This document shows positions 45,446-58,716 of a stretch of 64,000 nt of DNA, piece by piece. The position numbers and the translations under genes are program-made. The notes under the pieces are model-generated. The model had not been told where the DNA came from. It was given only the letters and a program-made list of their open reading frames with translations, and made no database searches. Where the stretch lies: NCBI RefSeq assembly GCF_002775205.1, contig NC_036456.1, positions 25,703,850 through 25,767,849 on the forward strand, given 5' to 3'. How positions within the stretch are numbered: position 1 is the stretch's first letter; every line of letters begins with the position of its first letter. The stretch comes from Xiphophorus maculatus. Its lineage: Eukaryota; Chordata; Actinopteri; Cyprinodontiformes; Poeciliidae.

Positions 45446-45722
45446 ACCAGCTAGTAGCTAGCAGAAGCTACAAGCTACTACTCGCAGGTAGCGAGTAGTA
45501 GCATTTAGCTTCTAGTAATAGTTTCTAGTTTGAAGCTACTAGCTAGATGCAACTACTAGCTACTAGCTTGTTTGAAGCTAGTTGGTACTAGCTAGTAGTT
45601 ACTAACTTCTAGTTCCAACTATTAGCTAGTAGGTTCCAGTTGGTACAGGCATCAAACAAGCACTGGATTCAAACAAGCTACTAGTTACTACTAGCTAGTA
45701 GCTGCTGTACCAATTAGTACAG
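45446..45722. repeat. CTAG/AGCTA-rich degenerate array
   Basis: About 275 bp made almost entirely of permutations of agctac, ctagta and tagctag, with many nested small palindromes. It lies beyond the znf638 poly(A) signal. Confidence 0.8.
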
Positions 45723-45960
45723 AAGCCAGGAAAAGACAGAAAGGAGGAGATGTGGAGAAGGAGGCAGGAATGATGGACAGGAAATAGGATGCATAGAAGA
45801 AAGGAAAAAACAAGAAGATGACAATGGAAGAAAGAAAAGAAAAAAAATAGGGCACAGGGAGGGAAAGGAAGGAAAAAACATACAGCAGAACCAAAGACAA
45901 AACGACAGAGGAAGGAAGGTTGCAAAAAAGCAAATAAGGGAGTAAGGCAAGAAGAAGGAA
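45723..45960 (+). repeat. Polypurine tract
   Basis: About 240 bp that are almost all A and G on the plus strand (gaaaggaggagatg, ggagggaaaggaaggaaaa). It produces long Phe/Leu/Ser-rich frames on the minus strand that are not genes. Confidence 0.8.
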
Positions 45961-45995
45961 AGACATTACATTTACAAAAAAATGGCTCAACAAGA

Positions 45996-46001
45996 TTTAT
46001 T
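45996..46001 (-). terminator. znf638: znf638 poly(A) signal AATAAA
   Basis: AATAAA on the minus strand, about 300 bp beyond the znf638 stop codon. It is followed downstream by the polypurine and CTAG-rich tracts. It is the first canonical hexamer I see after the stop. Confidence 0.5.
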
Positions 46002-46296
46002 ATACAAAAACTTTTCCATACTTTCCCAGAACGGAAAGGAACTATGTTTGTTTCTTTTTTTCCCCACTTAAACTTTACAATATGTCTGTCAATGTTTGCA
46101 TCTAAAACTAAAGAAAGCACGAAAAAATTAAAATCCAGAAGATTTAAGAAAAAGATTGAAAAAATGTTCTGACTGATGTCATCATGGTTCATGATGAACA
46201 CATAAAATGGGTGAATGAAAGTCTCTGGTTTCACTTATAGAAAAATTAACTGCAGTTGTAAATTGATCAGTCGGAAGAAAGACTCTTGGACGTCGT

Positions 46297-49200
46297 TCAT
46301 GAAGTTTTCAGTTTTAGCTTCTGGTAATGTTTCTGAGAGAGAAGAAAAAAGAAAATGGGAAACCAAAAATGAGCCAATAATTAGTTTTATAAGTCTTTTT
46401 TTAAATTTTTTTATTAAGGTGATTGTGCGTACCTGCAGGTTGTTGTAATGTTTCTGGCTGCTACAGTGGATTTTCTTGGCTGTGGTTTCATTGAAATAAA
46501 AAATGGAGCACAAGTTACAGAAAAATCCAGACTTGGGAACCACAAATTCCTCACCTGGAAACAAACAGCGGAAAAAAACATGACTATGAATTTCAATTGA
46601 ATGAATTTCAATCTCTCTTTAGTTTTTATTTTTTCTTTAAATGTGTGAATTTCTCACCCATAGGATTGCTGGGATTAAATGGAGGCAGCTGGAAGTCCAC
46701 AGGAACATTCGGAGACTGAGAACAGGATCGCTTTGCTTTGGGTTCAACAAACTCTTTCTCCCGTTTATCAACAACTGAAGAAGAATGAAAACTCATGAAA
46801 ACATCTTACAACTTTTCCTCGTTCTGTAAGAATTCAAATTAACTACTTTGCAAATAAATCTGTGCTAAAGTCCTTCCCATTTCTTGATTTTTCTGATTTT
46901 AGACATAATGAATAAAGCAAATAAATGAAACACCACAACTAGAATATAAAAATCATAGTTCTACTTAACCGTTCTAAAATCTTGTGGCTGAAAAAGTCCA
47001 TGAAGCCATTAATTCACTTTTATTTATTTTAATGTAAACCTATCAGTCACTGTTGAGAAAAGAAGCCAATACTCCCCACTTGTGATTTATGAAAACCAAA
47101 AACCAGTTTGTTTGTGTGGACTAATGGCCTGCAAAACTACCGTTTGAAAGACGCCATCATTGTTTATTAATTATAGAAAACAAACCTGTGTTGTCGTCAT
47201 GTTTACGTTTAGAAGAGTTTGAAGTTTGTACGTTTTCCTCCTTATCTTCTTTCTCGTCAATTTTACCAGCTTCATCTGAAGTCGACAAATTCTAAAATGA
47301 AACATGGTGGATTAATGGAGCTTAAAGCAATCATCTGAGCTGTTTGTTTTTTTTTTGTTTACGGAATCAAAACTTTAATGTTTGTACCTGTGCCTGTAGA
47401 CGGCCCACTGATTGCTCCTGAGTTCCCTGCTTTACCAGTCGATCCTCTTCTGCCTCATTAGGAGCAACAACCTCCTGAGTTTCTTCCTCTGTGATCTCTC
47501 TGTTGTAAGTCGCAGCATCCGACACGTCTTTCTCTCCTCTCTCAGGTAGAATCACTGATTCATCAGTAGCGGCTTCCATCTTCTCCATATCTTCCTCATG
47601 ATTCTTTGTTTCATCGCTCGCCGTTCTCCCACTCACTCCATCCTCCTTCTCTGTGCTGAGGCTCAATAAAACATCTGTTGATGTTGCATTATTTGTCTTT
47701 GGTGACTCTTTCCTCTTCTCTTCTTTCTTAAAGTCTATTTTTGATGCACTCCTCTGTTTTTCTGCAGGTTGGTCCTCTTTAGCGACCCCTGTTTCATCAT
47801 CCTCCCCTCCAGTAGCTTGCTGTGGATCTTTTATCTGTGAGGAAACTGTATTGTCATTTGTCTCACGTTCTTTCTGCAGACTGGATTCTACAGTCATGTT
47901 TTTTTCTTGATCTTGTTCTAGAGAATCTACAATCTGATAAACAGGCTCTTCTTTTTCTTCCACTGTTTTTTTACTAGTTTTACTGTCCCTCTTTGGTCTT
48001 CCTCTTCTTGGTTTCTGTGTAGTTGGTTGGTCATACTCAACATTGTCCAGTTCCTGATGAGTAGCGTCCGCCTCCCCAGTGTCACTCGTCTTTGTTGGTG
48101 CACTTTCCTTTAGAGGAACATCTTTATTTGGAGTTTTCTCACCATCTTTTTCCTTTGAATCTCTGACTGGTGTGTGTCGTCTTCTTGTGGGGATCTTGTC
48201 TTGCTTCGTTTTAGTATTTTGTTCAACTTTCTTTGCTGCGTTTTGTCTTCTTCCTCTAGTCGATCTCGTCACCACTGGTTTGTCACTGGGACTTTCCTTT
48301 TCCACAGAGTCTAAAACTGTGAACACGTCCTCCTCTTTGCGGTCAGATTTTTTAGGTTCTACAGGGGTTGATGTCTTCTCATCTTTTTTGTTTCCTCTTG
48401 GTGTCCGTCTCCTACTACAACTCCCTGTGGTTGAGGGCTCTTTAACAGAATCATCTTCAATAGAGTCTACAACTTCATAGACCATTTCCTCTAAATCTTT
48501 AAGACTCTCTTCCTCTTTTTCTGTCTTGCTGTCTTTTGTTCGTACTGGAGGCTTTGTTTTGTCCTGTTCCTTTGGTGATTGTTCATTTTCACCTTCAGAG
48601 GTTTTGCTTTTTGACTGACCTTGTCTAGTTGGTTTGAGATCTCTAGAGACGATTTTACTGTCTTTTGCTGCTTGTTCTGATTCCGTCTGAATTATTGTTG
48701 GTGGATCGTCCAATGAATCTATGACCTCGTAAGACTCTTCATCTGCAGGTTCATCATCTGCTTTAGACAGTAGGTCAGTGGAAACTACAAGTTTCTGGTC
48801 TTTCAAAGTGTCTTTGCTGCCATTGTGGTCTTCTTCATTAGAGGTTTGACCAACCTCTTTGGAGGTTTCACAGACTCTCTCTGATAAAAGGATGTCATCT
48901 TTTTGTTTTACACCACTGCTATTTGGAGTCTCATTGGTTTCTTCACTTGTCACTTGGTTTTTATCAGATGTATCTCTGACCGATGATCCGTCAGAAGTCT
49001 GGGCTTCTTTAGTCTCATCATTTTCAGAAACCTGCGTCATTGTGGGAACTTCTTCTTCATCATCAGCTGTAGCGGCCTGATCTTTAAGTGCACCGTCTTG
49101 CAGCTTGGTAGACTCATCTACTTCCATTTCCTGGCACTCATCTGATCGACCGTTGTCATTATCAGCTCCCTGCTGAATGACATGGTCTTGCTCAGATCCA

Positions 49201-52200
49201 GGTATTTGAATTTCAGTTCTTCTGTCTTGGTTCTCCTTGTTTTTCTGTTCATCAGATTTTTCATTGATTGAATCAAGGACTTGTTTATTCTCATCGTCCG
49301 TCTTCTCCTCTGTGCTTTTTCCATTTTTCTTACCCTTTGCTTGAGTTTTCTTCATCTCGTTGATAGATTCATCTTTTATTGCAGAACAGCTCTCTGCTGA
49401 CACCTGGTGGTCAGACTTTGCCACTGCACCCTGTGCAGGTTTTACATCCTTTTTATGCACTGACTGAGTTTTTACAGATGATTTAGTGGCTGCCACCGGT
49501 GAACAGACACTTCCGCCCGAGGATGAGGGTTTTGATGACCTAACGGGACGCTTACTCTGGTTTGACTGAAATTTCTGACCAAAGGAAGGTGGAGTTTTCA
49601 CAGACTTTGAAAGTGAGGAGGAACTTTTAGTTCCCTTGGCAGAAGTAGTTTTGGTTTGAGATTTCTTGAACTCATGAACGCTCTTTTGGTTGTTTGCTGA
49701 TGAAGATGTCGATCGAGAGGATGAGTTGCCTTTTGAAAACTTAGATGAGGAAGAGGCTGACTTTGTTGACGTCTTTCTGGAAGCTGAACTCTGCTCGTCT
49801 TTTGTCTCTCTGGATGTTGGCTTAGATGAGGAAGGGTGAACTTCTACAACCATGTCTTCAACGTCTTCATTAATTTCATCAACTGTTACGAAATCTCCAG
49901 AGTAAAAGTCAAGCTCACCAAATTCTCCTAAAGAATTAATAGTTTTGTCCTGGGTGGAGATAAAATGTCAGTTAGACTTTAAGACTATTTATGTAAATTT
50001 TGTAATCAAAATGCAAGAAAGATATTGTTCTTATGTACAAAACAGACTAAAAAGGGGAGGGAAAAAAAACTTACATTTACTTTTGCATGCGGTGGGTTTT
50101 TCTGTTTTGCATCCTCAGGAGTTGTCATGCTTACAGTAGTGTTCTGCAAAACAAAAATAAAACTGTTAAAAAATAATTTTCCCTGATTAAAGAGCAACTT
50201 AACTGAGTTTAACAGCATCATAGTTAAGTTCTGAGTAAAAGTATTTATGAACCATCTTTAACACTTGATGGAAAATCAAGACTTATTTTGAAAGTATAAA
50301 TAAAGCCACCATTACCTCTTTGTTCTTGCTTTCAGATGTGGCTCCTTTAGTCGGTCTGTTCTTGTTAATTGCTGTTGTTAAAGTCTTGAAGCTGTTATCA
50401 TCCACATGGCGAAGTTCAGCAACATTTTTACCCGGATCACTGACAGGTGTTATGGTGGAGGATTCAGCAGAAGCTTTTGCTGGTGTTTGAAAAACTGTAC
50501 AAAAAAAAAGGAGAAAATATTTTCAAGGACCCAACTGAGCCGTATCCATACAAAATGTTATAAAAAACCAAAGCAATTCTTTTGTTTTTTTTAGTAGAAA
50601 CTAACCTCGCCATGCATCTGCCTTCCTTAGAGACCAATTTCGCTTTTGCCCAGCTTCAGTTTTGGTTTTCCAATATTCCACAGAACTGGAAGTCACTGTA
50701 CTTTTCAGCTTCTCTGATAAAGTTTTTACAGATTTTGCTTCCGATTTCACAGATTTTTCTTCAGCTTTTGCAGATTTCTCTTCAGCTGTGACAGTGGTTT
50801 TTGGTTTAGAAGTTTTTCCTGCTACGGTTTTGTTAGGCTGCTTTCTGACCTTTGAGGCCTTAATCGGTGCAGATTTAACACCATCTCTCACGGGTTTTGA
50901 GTTCATCACCAGTTTTTTAGCCTTATGAGCAGGAGGTCTCTTTCTTGCAAGCTTGGATTTTGGAACCACTGAAGCCTCATTTTTCCCTCCAACCATCTTC
51001 CCAGTACTTTTTGCATTTGTACTGGATTTGCTGACAGTTTTAGAGACCTGCTTTATTGAGATGCCTTTTGCTTTGGAAACCAAGACTTTTGCTTTTGAGA
51101 CAAATTTGCCTGCTGTGGTGTTTTTAGTTTTGGACGATGCGGGCTTTTTTACTTTCACAGTGACGTGGGATTTGGTAGTTCCAGAACTTGAGACACCAGA
51201 TTTTCTGTGAAGAAGAAAGTCAGTAAAAAGAGGAAATAGAAATGAAGCACCTTGGCAAATTTTTTTAGTTCAAAACATCAAAATTTATTCTCATAACTGG
51301 CTTTTTTTAAGCATTTCAAACTGAGTATCCTGAGGCATAACTTACTTTTGTGGAGCTGTCTTCTGCAGAGACTTCTTCAAAGTGATGCCCTATAAATAAA
51401 TAATACATTGTAAGTGAGCTGATGAAGGTGTAACATTAGTGTAGGTGTGGACAAAGTGAAGTACCAGTGGCTTGTCAACAAAGATGGGCAATCCATTCAC
51501 AATGCACCTCGTCAAGCACTGCAGTTTCTTTGCGTCCTCTGCTTTCTCAAAAATCACACGCGCCTAGAGGAGAAAACGATAAAATAAAATTTTCATCCAC
51601 CCCAAACTGGATGGATGTTCTGGTGTGGCCCAGTCAAAGCCCAGAACTCATAGGTAGAGACTGAGCTTGAACATAGCTCCATAGTGGAACTACAACCAAA
51701 AAAGGCATCTAATAAATACTGACTTCAGGGGAATTAATCTGTCATTTTAGGTTAAATATTTTTATTTAATTTTCATTTTGTAGAAATATGGTTTTACTTT
51801 GACATTGAGAAAGAATTTCTGTACATATTTTGTCAAAAATACTTATTTTGTTGATCCCAATTGATTTTTCAATGCAAAATTAAAAAACACATACTTTTTA
51901 TAGGCAGAGTACAACAAAATAAGCAGATGTACAGTATGTAAACGAGGAAAGAAAATACATACCTTCTTTGTTAATCTGTACATAAGTAGAGATTTTACTT
52001 TGCCATATTTCTCCATGGATTCGACCATGTCGGTGTGTGAAAGAGAAGAAAAAACACCAGAAAACGTCACCATGCAGGGTGTCGTGGATCTACCAGGCTG
52101 AACCAGGAGAGGATGGATAAATAAAATAAATTAATAAACTGCTTAACAGATTTTTTTAAAAAGCGGCCATATTTGCTTAACGAAACCAACCGCAGGCTTT

Positions 52201-55200
52201 GTTGAAGAGCTTGTCCCGCTGGATGTGGCCTTGGATGATTTATGAGAAGAGGTCTTCTCTGTCTTTGAGGATGACGAGGCAGCGGAGGATTTTAAATTCA
52301 CCAGCTCAGCCAGTAAAACGGGAGCCAGAGTTTTAACCATGGCCTCCAGGTCGGACTGTTTGGACAGAGACTGAACAGCTAGAAAACAAAGAGACATTTT
52401 GTCAATTAAAAGTAGGAGTTTACCAACTTCTTTAAATGCTAAAGATTAAAAATCTTTGATATGCAAACCTTTCTTTCCCAGGATCCTTTTAGCCAGTCTG
52501 TCGGCACTTATGGACCTCCTATGCTGAGATACTGATCTCTCGCCTGATGACTGCCTTTCATAGCTTCTCCTCGGTGACGAGCGTCTCTCGTCGCTTCTTC
52601 TTGGAGACGATCGGCACTCATAGCTTCTCCTCGGTGACGAGCGTCTCTCGTCGCTTCTTCTTGGAGACGATCGGCGCTCATAGCTTCTCCTCGGTGACGA
52701 GAGTCTCTCGTCGCTTCTCCTTGGAGACGATCGGCGCTCATAGCTTCTCCTCGGTGACAACCGCTCGGCTTCCCTCCTCCTGGGAGAGGATAGTCTGTCG
52801 TAACTTCTTGAACGTGAGCGGTAGTGTGACGAAGTTTGGCGATCATAAGAATCAGAGCGGGGCCTAAAAGAGGGAATTAAAACATTTTAATACCATAAAA
52901 TTCTGTCTGTATCTTGTAAAGAAGTCTTTTTCCACACCTGTGAGTGTGTTTGGAGGTGTGCGGCGACCGTGATCTGCCACTCCGTCTCTCTCTTCTACTT
53001 TCAGAGCCATGATGATGGAGTGGACTCTGGGGTCTTGCAGGGCTAAATCTTTTGCCCTGTTTTTCCTTTCTGTCCTCTGACTGACGTCGGCGGTGAGGAC
53101 TGAGCGAACGCGATACGTTCTCTTGAAATGATGTCTGTTGGCGGTTCTGCAAATTATGGCCAGGAGTTGTGTGTTCAGGATGAGAATGTAAAGCCGAAGC
53201 ACTACAAAAAAAAAGAGATTAAAGTACAGTTAAAGCAAAACCTTAGAAACAGCACAATAAGACTCTGTCATAACTATTAGGGATTAAAATATATGAAAAT
53301 AAATACTACCCTACCCTTTTGATTCAATAAAAATAAAACTACCACACTAAATTCTTTGCATAAGTGCAAAGAGTCTGCTGTTAAGTATCAGACAGTGTCA
53401 GCTGTGGCGGTAAAGTTGTAAAAGAGGGTCAGGATAATGAATGTATTGACAATTAAATCTTTCCTAAGGATAATATTAACCTCTTAAGATCAAAGTATTG
53501 TGGCCCAAACTTTGGTTTATTGACATCCGAAAACAATTTCTCTTCAAACATAATTAATTCTTTCTCCTGACAGACGTATGGATGAATTTCATCCACAGTG
53601 AGTCTTCTGGACAATCACTTACCTGATGATAGAATGATTTCAATAATTCATGTCCACAAATGCCAACAAAGTATGAAATAAGTAAAATCTACCTTGATAA
53701 CAAACTTGAGGACTCACTCTGGATAAAACAGATTCGTTTGATCCGTTATGAGAAATGTAACTACTTTTGTTATTTTTTCAGATGTTAAAAACTCTAGGTT
53801 TTGACTAAATCAATGTTAAGATGTCAACATGAAAGTTATGACAGCTTCCTTTGCCGTTTCATGTAAACGATGTTGGGTTTTTTTGTTCAATTGGTATAAG
53901 CTGCTTGTTTATTATACTTTTGTTGAATTATTTTTTATTTTGACATTAAATATAAACACACCAAAGTTTTGATTGTTGAAAAAAAAATGTTCTTGCCACA
54001 AATAAAGTTTGGATAAAAGGTCTTTCCAATCCAAGCTATTAGTCAATCTCTTTCCCTTCACTCCCCCTCCAGCAACACAAACTGCAACATGCAAATATAC
54101 ACCAATATTAATGCATCATGAATCCCTATTGCAATAACTATTAATGCAATCCAGCTGAAAGGCCAGAGTTACCTCAAAAACTCTGGAGTCCTCCCGTCCC
54201 ACTCAGGGTATCTGTGGAAAATCAAACATACCAATTAAAATCAAAACTTCTGGGATTTGTTTGTGGACAATAACAGGAAAAAAACAGCCCTGCAGAATAA
54301 CAATGGATGTGATCCAAGGTATAATATCACGCTTCAGATCGAGTCATTTTTAAAATGGAACATGAGACTGGAACACTACTGGCTGGAGTTTGCACACCAG
54401 TCCAGGAGCTATATGCATTGCACAACAATGCATTTTCCTTGACACTGACTGGCTGTTGACCTTAAAAGTGGATAAGAGAGAGAGTAGATGTTGATTTTCT
54501 GCAGTAGTGCCAAGATGGCTTCCTCTATATTACTGCATAATAGAGTATTTTTGGTGATTGATTTGGCAGTTATAAGCAATTTTAGATAAGATCTCATGTA
54601 CAGTATTTGCAGATTTTAGCTATTCACATGTGGCTGTGGTCCCTAACCAAAACAAATATCAGGAGTCCACTGTTCTTGTTCTTGATGTGTCTGTTTTGAA
54701 GTTATACCCTCAGTGGTGTATCAACATTTTGATACACCATGCAATTAAGTTGTGAAATTCTTAGACAACTTTTATGTGTACACTTTGCAAAACATAATCA
54801 GGCTACAATGCATTGTTCTAAAAAGTTTGGTTTTCCCAATGTAGTGTTTTACCACCCTGTAAGAAGATGTTTACAGTAAAACAGAGACTGTACTGGCTGC
54901 TGCAGGTCCGGTCTGCCTGCATTATTTGATCTGGTCAGAGAGGAGAGCTTGAATATTTCCAGGACAAAAAATGCTAGTCAATACATTTTAAAACACTCAA
55001 ATTAAAAGACTCACGTTTATGACGGAGAATAATTTTTTTACATAATGTTCTCACTGGATGATAAACCAGAACACTGAAATATTTTAGAAGCCAAATTATT
55101 GACTTGTAAGACCAAGCAAACATGCTAATGTTTGGCTAGCACTTTCAGCAAAAACATCAATAGTAAGACATGAGTTATGTCAACTCAGACATAGCCTGAA

Positions 55201-58200
55201 AGACAAAGTATCATCCAAACATTATAGTAGGGTTCTTGACCCAGTTGATCCTGTCTTACAACACCCAAAATGTTCATTGTGGAGAGTGTCTAGCCAGACA
55301 CACAAAAATAAATTAAAAAGATAAGACTAACCTCTCCCTTAGGAGTGTGGTGTTCCCACGATGAAGGACAGTATTCTGGTGGGAGAGCCAGTCCTAATCA
55401 CAACAAAAAATGTTTTAAACACCATACTTGTTAGCATATCCTAAAGCAGTTTTTCTCAATTCCACGCATCAGTGATCACTGCGCTGAATATTTTAGATGT
55501 GCCACCTGATTCGAGTGATTGCATGACCTCCTCTACATGCCATCAAGTCCTGTTTATCACCCACTTATTCAAGTCAGGTGTGTGGCACAAGGTTAATACC
55601 TAAAACATGCAGGTCAGTAGTCCTTGACAACCAGAAATGAGAAGTACTGCCCTAAAGTAAGTCAGTGAAAGCTTTAAAAAGAAATGTTTACAAATCTCTG
55701 AAATCTCAAATGTACAATGAACTAAACAGCTATTTGCAATAAAAGAAAAAGAAATGCTAGCAAAATTCTGAAGGACCCGTACCTTATAAAACCCAAACTT
55801 ATTCATATTACATTTGATCTTGAATGCAACAATTTACAAATCTTGGTTATAATAACCAATGTCTTCAACATTTTCACAAAGTAAGCAAAAGCTTGATAGA
55901 CTCCTTATGGGGCTTGGGGAACTCCAGTGTCCATCTCTTTGGTCTTCATCAGACTTTGAGGTTCCTGAAGGGTCATCTGGAAGGTGGTCCGCATCATGTC
56001 AGGATAAAAACACTCCAGGAGGGGCAATTGTAGCTGAAGAAAGAGATGGTTGTGGACCAGAAGGTGGGAGACCATTCCATCCATTGTCCATAGCCATTGA
56101 CCCTTCAATGGTGGTGAGTACCTCTCTCCAACAGACATCGGGTGAGAGGCTATGTAAACCCATGACAGGTCACATGTCGATCGCAGGGTAACGCAGAGAT
56201 ACACTGGAAAAACATACATGCACACACTCATAACTAAAGGCAATTTAGAGAGACCAATTAACCTCAGCAACGTTTTGGACTGGGAAACCAGAGTACCTGG
56301 AGAGAACGCACACATGCACAGGGAAAACATGCAGGAAGACCCGAGGCCGGGATTTAAACACAGGGCTTTCTTGCTGCAAGGCTCAGCAATGTTTATATTT
56401 AAAAAATACAAACTTTAAATGAAACAGAAAGTTCTGTTTTAAAAAATATGTCTTAACTCCGACATCAGGAGTTATAAATGGTTCCAAAGAAAATGTATCC
56501 TCTTTCCTCCTTCAGCAATAAACTCAAACACCTTGTCAAGTCCCAATGATCTGTCGGCTATTCCAGATTGTTTTTGTTCATGTCCATAAAGACACTCGTT
56601 TCCATTTTCGTCAACTGAATCACAGCTTGGTTCCACATCCTTTCATATGCAGTTATAAAACAACTATGGCGAATCTAGTAACATCCATGTTATCCAAAAT
56701 AAATCTCTATAGGTCCAATTAAAAAGGGGTTTTCTGATGAATGTCAGTCCATCAAATTACTTCAAAATAGCAAAATTCTACTACTATGAATTACAAAATA
56801 GTTCAGAATCATCAAAGGTAGAAACATTTTGGTACACAACCCTAAGTTTTGAAAGCATGATTGTTAGCAGTCTAGGCTAAACAATAACCTACGCCTTTCC
56901 TTAAAATAAGCTTCTCATTTTGTCAAATAAAAAAAAAAAATTATCAGGAATATGTCCAACACATACCAACCATATCCTACTTGCTACAGGAGAAATCTGC
57001 AACCATCCACTCACCTTCAAATTGGTACATTGTTTAATACAAAGAGAACAGGTATGAGGAAATAGTCTTGGAGTTGCTGTAGAGCAGTCTTCCATCAGGG
57101 TTAGCGGCGGCAGATGGTTTGGCGGCCCAGCACGAGTCATGGCATCCATCTTGCTTGGCCCTCGATTAGGTGGAGCAGGACGCATGTGTTGTAGAAGTGG
57201 TGGTGGCTTTGTCGCAGGAAGATTTTTAGGCTGTCGACGTCCCTGGTGCATCTGGAGCTGCTTCTTCGGTCCACCCTTGGTTTCATTCTTCATCTCCAGA
57301 TCAGGAGCTTTTGAGGCTTGCCCTGTAGATCTGCGCTGATCGTCATCATGACTCTGGACACTGCTGCCAATAAGCACGAGCCCAGGGCGCCCAGGATGAA
57401 CTCCACGGATCAAACTCAAGGGTGGTTTGGACACCTGGGTTTCAGAGGCTGCCTGGTGAGCTGGTTCTGGGTTCTTCGATGGAACTTCAGACATGAGTTG
57501 TCTTAAATCAGTATCCTTGTTCAGTTGTCTAAAAGAGGACAACTCTGATTTTGAGGAATGTCCATAGTCAATCACTTTGCTTTGATTGACAACCGTCAAA
57601 GTTACTTGATCTGGATCCAACACTGGCCCTCTGGGGTCCATTTCACCCATACTCCTCATGGGTTGAGCTTCACCGTAGGATGTTGAGTGAACTGAAGTTG
57701 GCGCTCTCTTCTCCTTCTCCAGTCGGATTTGCCTTAAGATGAAAGGCAGGTTGTCGGGGGTGATCTGATATTTGTGGTATGACGTTAGGTGGTGCAGGTC
57801 TTCCTTCAAAAGCCCAAACTGCTGGAGGATGTCCACAGCCGATTCTGAAGTGTACGCAGATTTAATGGTCTCCTGAGGAGGTGCCGATTTGTCAGACATA
57901 GAAGTGTCATAATTACCCAAACCAGCAAATGTCTGCTTCCCACCTTCACCACTGCCTAGAAAGCTGGGTGAAGCAGAAGGATACATTTTTGACGACTCTT
58001 CCACCGAGGCCCAGTTCAATGAGGTGCTGCCTCTATCAACAGTGAAGGGTCTGTTCACTTGAGCAGCAGGAGGTGGCAAATATAATTGCATCCCGGTGTT
58101 TGTGGATGGAAACGTGTCTCTTTGAACATTGATAAATTGTGTGTTTCGGCTTGCAGAATTTTGCATATCCTCCTCCCTGGCTCTGCTGATGTTCAAGTCC

Positions 58201-58466
58201 AAACGTTGGCCTATGTCCTTCTCTATTGGTACCATACTTCTCTCAGGTCTGTAGGTTATTGGTAAACTCAGAAGGGACGGTATAGGTCCTCCAGATGGTC
58301 CACAGTTGATGGCAGTAGATCCAGAAGAGCCAAAATTGGAACCAGCGCCAGGGTGAGGTGGTGGCCTCTGAGGGTTCATCTCAATTTGTCCACCAGAGTG
58401 TACATATTGTCCTTGGGGACGCATCCTCTTACCAGGGTTGATAGGATTATACATGGGATGAGACAT
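46297..58466 (-). CDS. znf638: ZNF638: matrin-type zinc finger, RS-like and RRM nuclear protein, about 2155 aa
   Basis: Coding exons: 57015..58466, 55332..55393, 54173..54211, 52938..53201, 52469..52863, 52191..52378, 51963..52097, 51465..51563, 51346..51389, 50606..51204, 50316..50494, 50075..50143, 47388..49949, 47186..47291, 46658..46774, 46433..46554, 46297..46332. Total 6468 nt in one frame, TGA at 46297-46299. The start has good context (ACACC before ATG). Domains: a ZNF638-type N-terminus with [13 protein letters not shown] and [14 protein letters not shown] (residues about 215-255); a first C2H2 matrin-type finger split across exons (about 470-500, HTCSLC...H...H); SPRRS repeats (about 640-710); an RRM (about 801-878, CMVTFSG ... 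[12 protein letters not shown]); a Ser/Lys-rich stretch; a giant exon starting with [10 protein letters not shown] and holding repeated D-S-[ILV]-[ED] motifs and RGR(P) basic patches; and a C-terminal finger ([11 protein letters not shown] ... HCSSQKHY). The human protein is nuclear and implicated in DNA binding and splicing. Donors 52463-52468 (gtttgc) and 52185-52190 (gttggt) are weak. Identity is from family recall, not a database search. Confidence 0.85.
52561..52760 (-). repeat. znf638: 60-bp coding minisatellite in znf638 (RS-like repeat)
   Basis: 3.3 copies of a 60-bp unit, each encoding 20 residues ([20 protein letters not shown] type). Copies differ by a few substitutions only. It lies within the 52469..52863 coding exon, in frame. 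Confidence 0.9.
55447..55649. mobile_element. hAT-type MITE (203 bp)
   Basis: Imperfect inverted termini cagtttttctcaattcc and agaaatgagaagtactg, flanked by tcctaaag (55439-55446) and ccctaaag (55650-55657), a 7-of-8 target duplication. The interior is largely self-complementary. It lies in the znf638 intron between the first two coding exons. Confidence 0.65.
56160..56392 (-). mobile_element. SINE-like element, minus copy
   Basis: Reverse-oriented, more degenerate copy of the 7955..8330 element (reversed: ccttgcagcaagaaag, gcatgttttccctgtgcatg). It lies in a znf638 intron. Confidence 0.6.
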
Positions 58467-58716
58467 GGTGTCTTCAGAAGGTTCAGGAGACCGATGCCCA
58501 CAGCAGTCGGCGAAGGTGGTTTTGTGGGTAAGTCCGCAGCAGGTGCGTTGGGAGTTTGTCGTTCAGGTCACAGGACAGCCACGGACCAGGAGGACATTGT
58601 TCATAGATCTAGTTGACCCAACTGGAAAGATGAAGCCTGCCCTCTGGGCAGTGGCAAGCTCCCGGGAAGCCCGCCAACATGGGGGGCTTCTTCGGTGCCC
58701 AGGAGCACAACACAGG
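58467..58716 (-). other. znf638: znf638 5' UTR part of the first coding exon
   Basis: The stretch from the inferred acceptor (RC aattgcag|CC) to the ATG at 58464-58466. It is assigned as 5' UTR because the znf638 reading frame begins with ATG in good context and the upstream exon is expected to be non-coding. Confidence 0.5.

Larger units (their letters stand above)
53202..57014 (-). other. znf638 introns 5' of the RS exons
   Basis: Introns between coding exons 1 and 4, interrupted only by the 62-nt and 39-nt exons. They contain the hAT MITE (55447-55649) and reversed SINE (56160-56392). The 110-codon plus-strand frame at 55859-56191 has no domain. Confidence 0.5.

Noticed and set aside
45690-46234. 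Long Phe/Ser/Leu-rich minus-strand frames of 78-179 codons
   Set aside because: Translation of a polypurine tract and 3' UTR; composition artefact.
47653-51210. Plus-strand frames opposite znf638 exons (for example 48079-48480, 50662-50928)
   Set aside because: Shadows of the real minus-strand coding exons with low-complexity Ser/Val/Phe composition.
55859-56191. 110-codon plus-strand frame
   Set aside because: Intronic, next to a SINE copy, with no domain or splice support.
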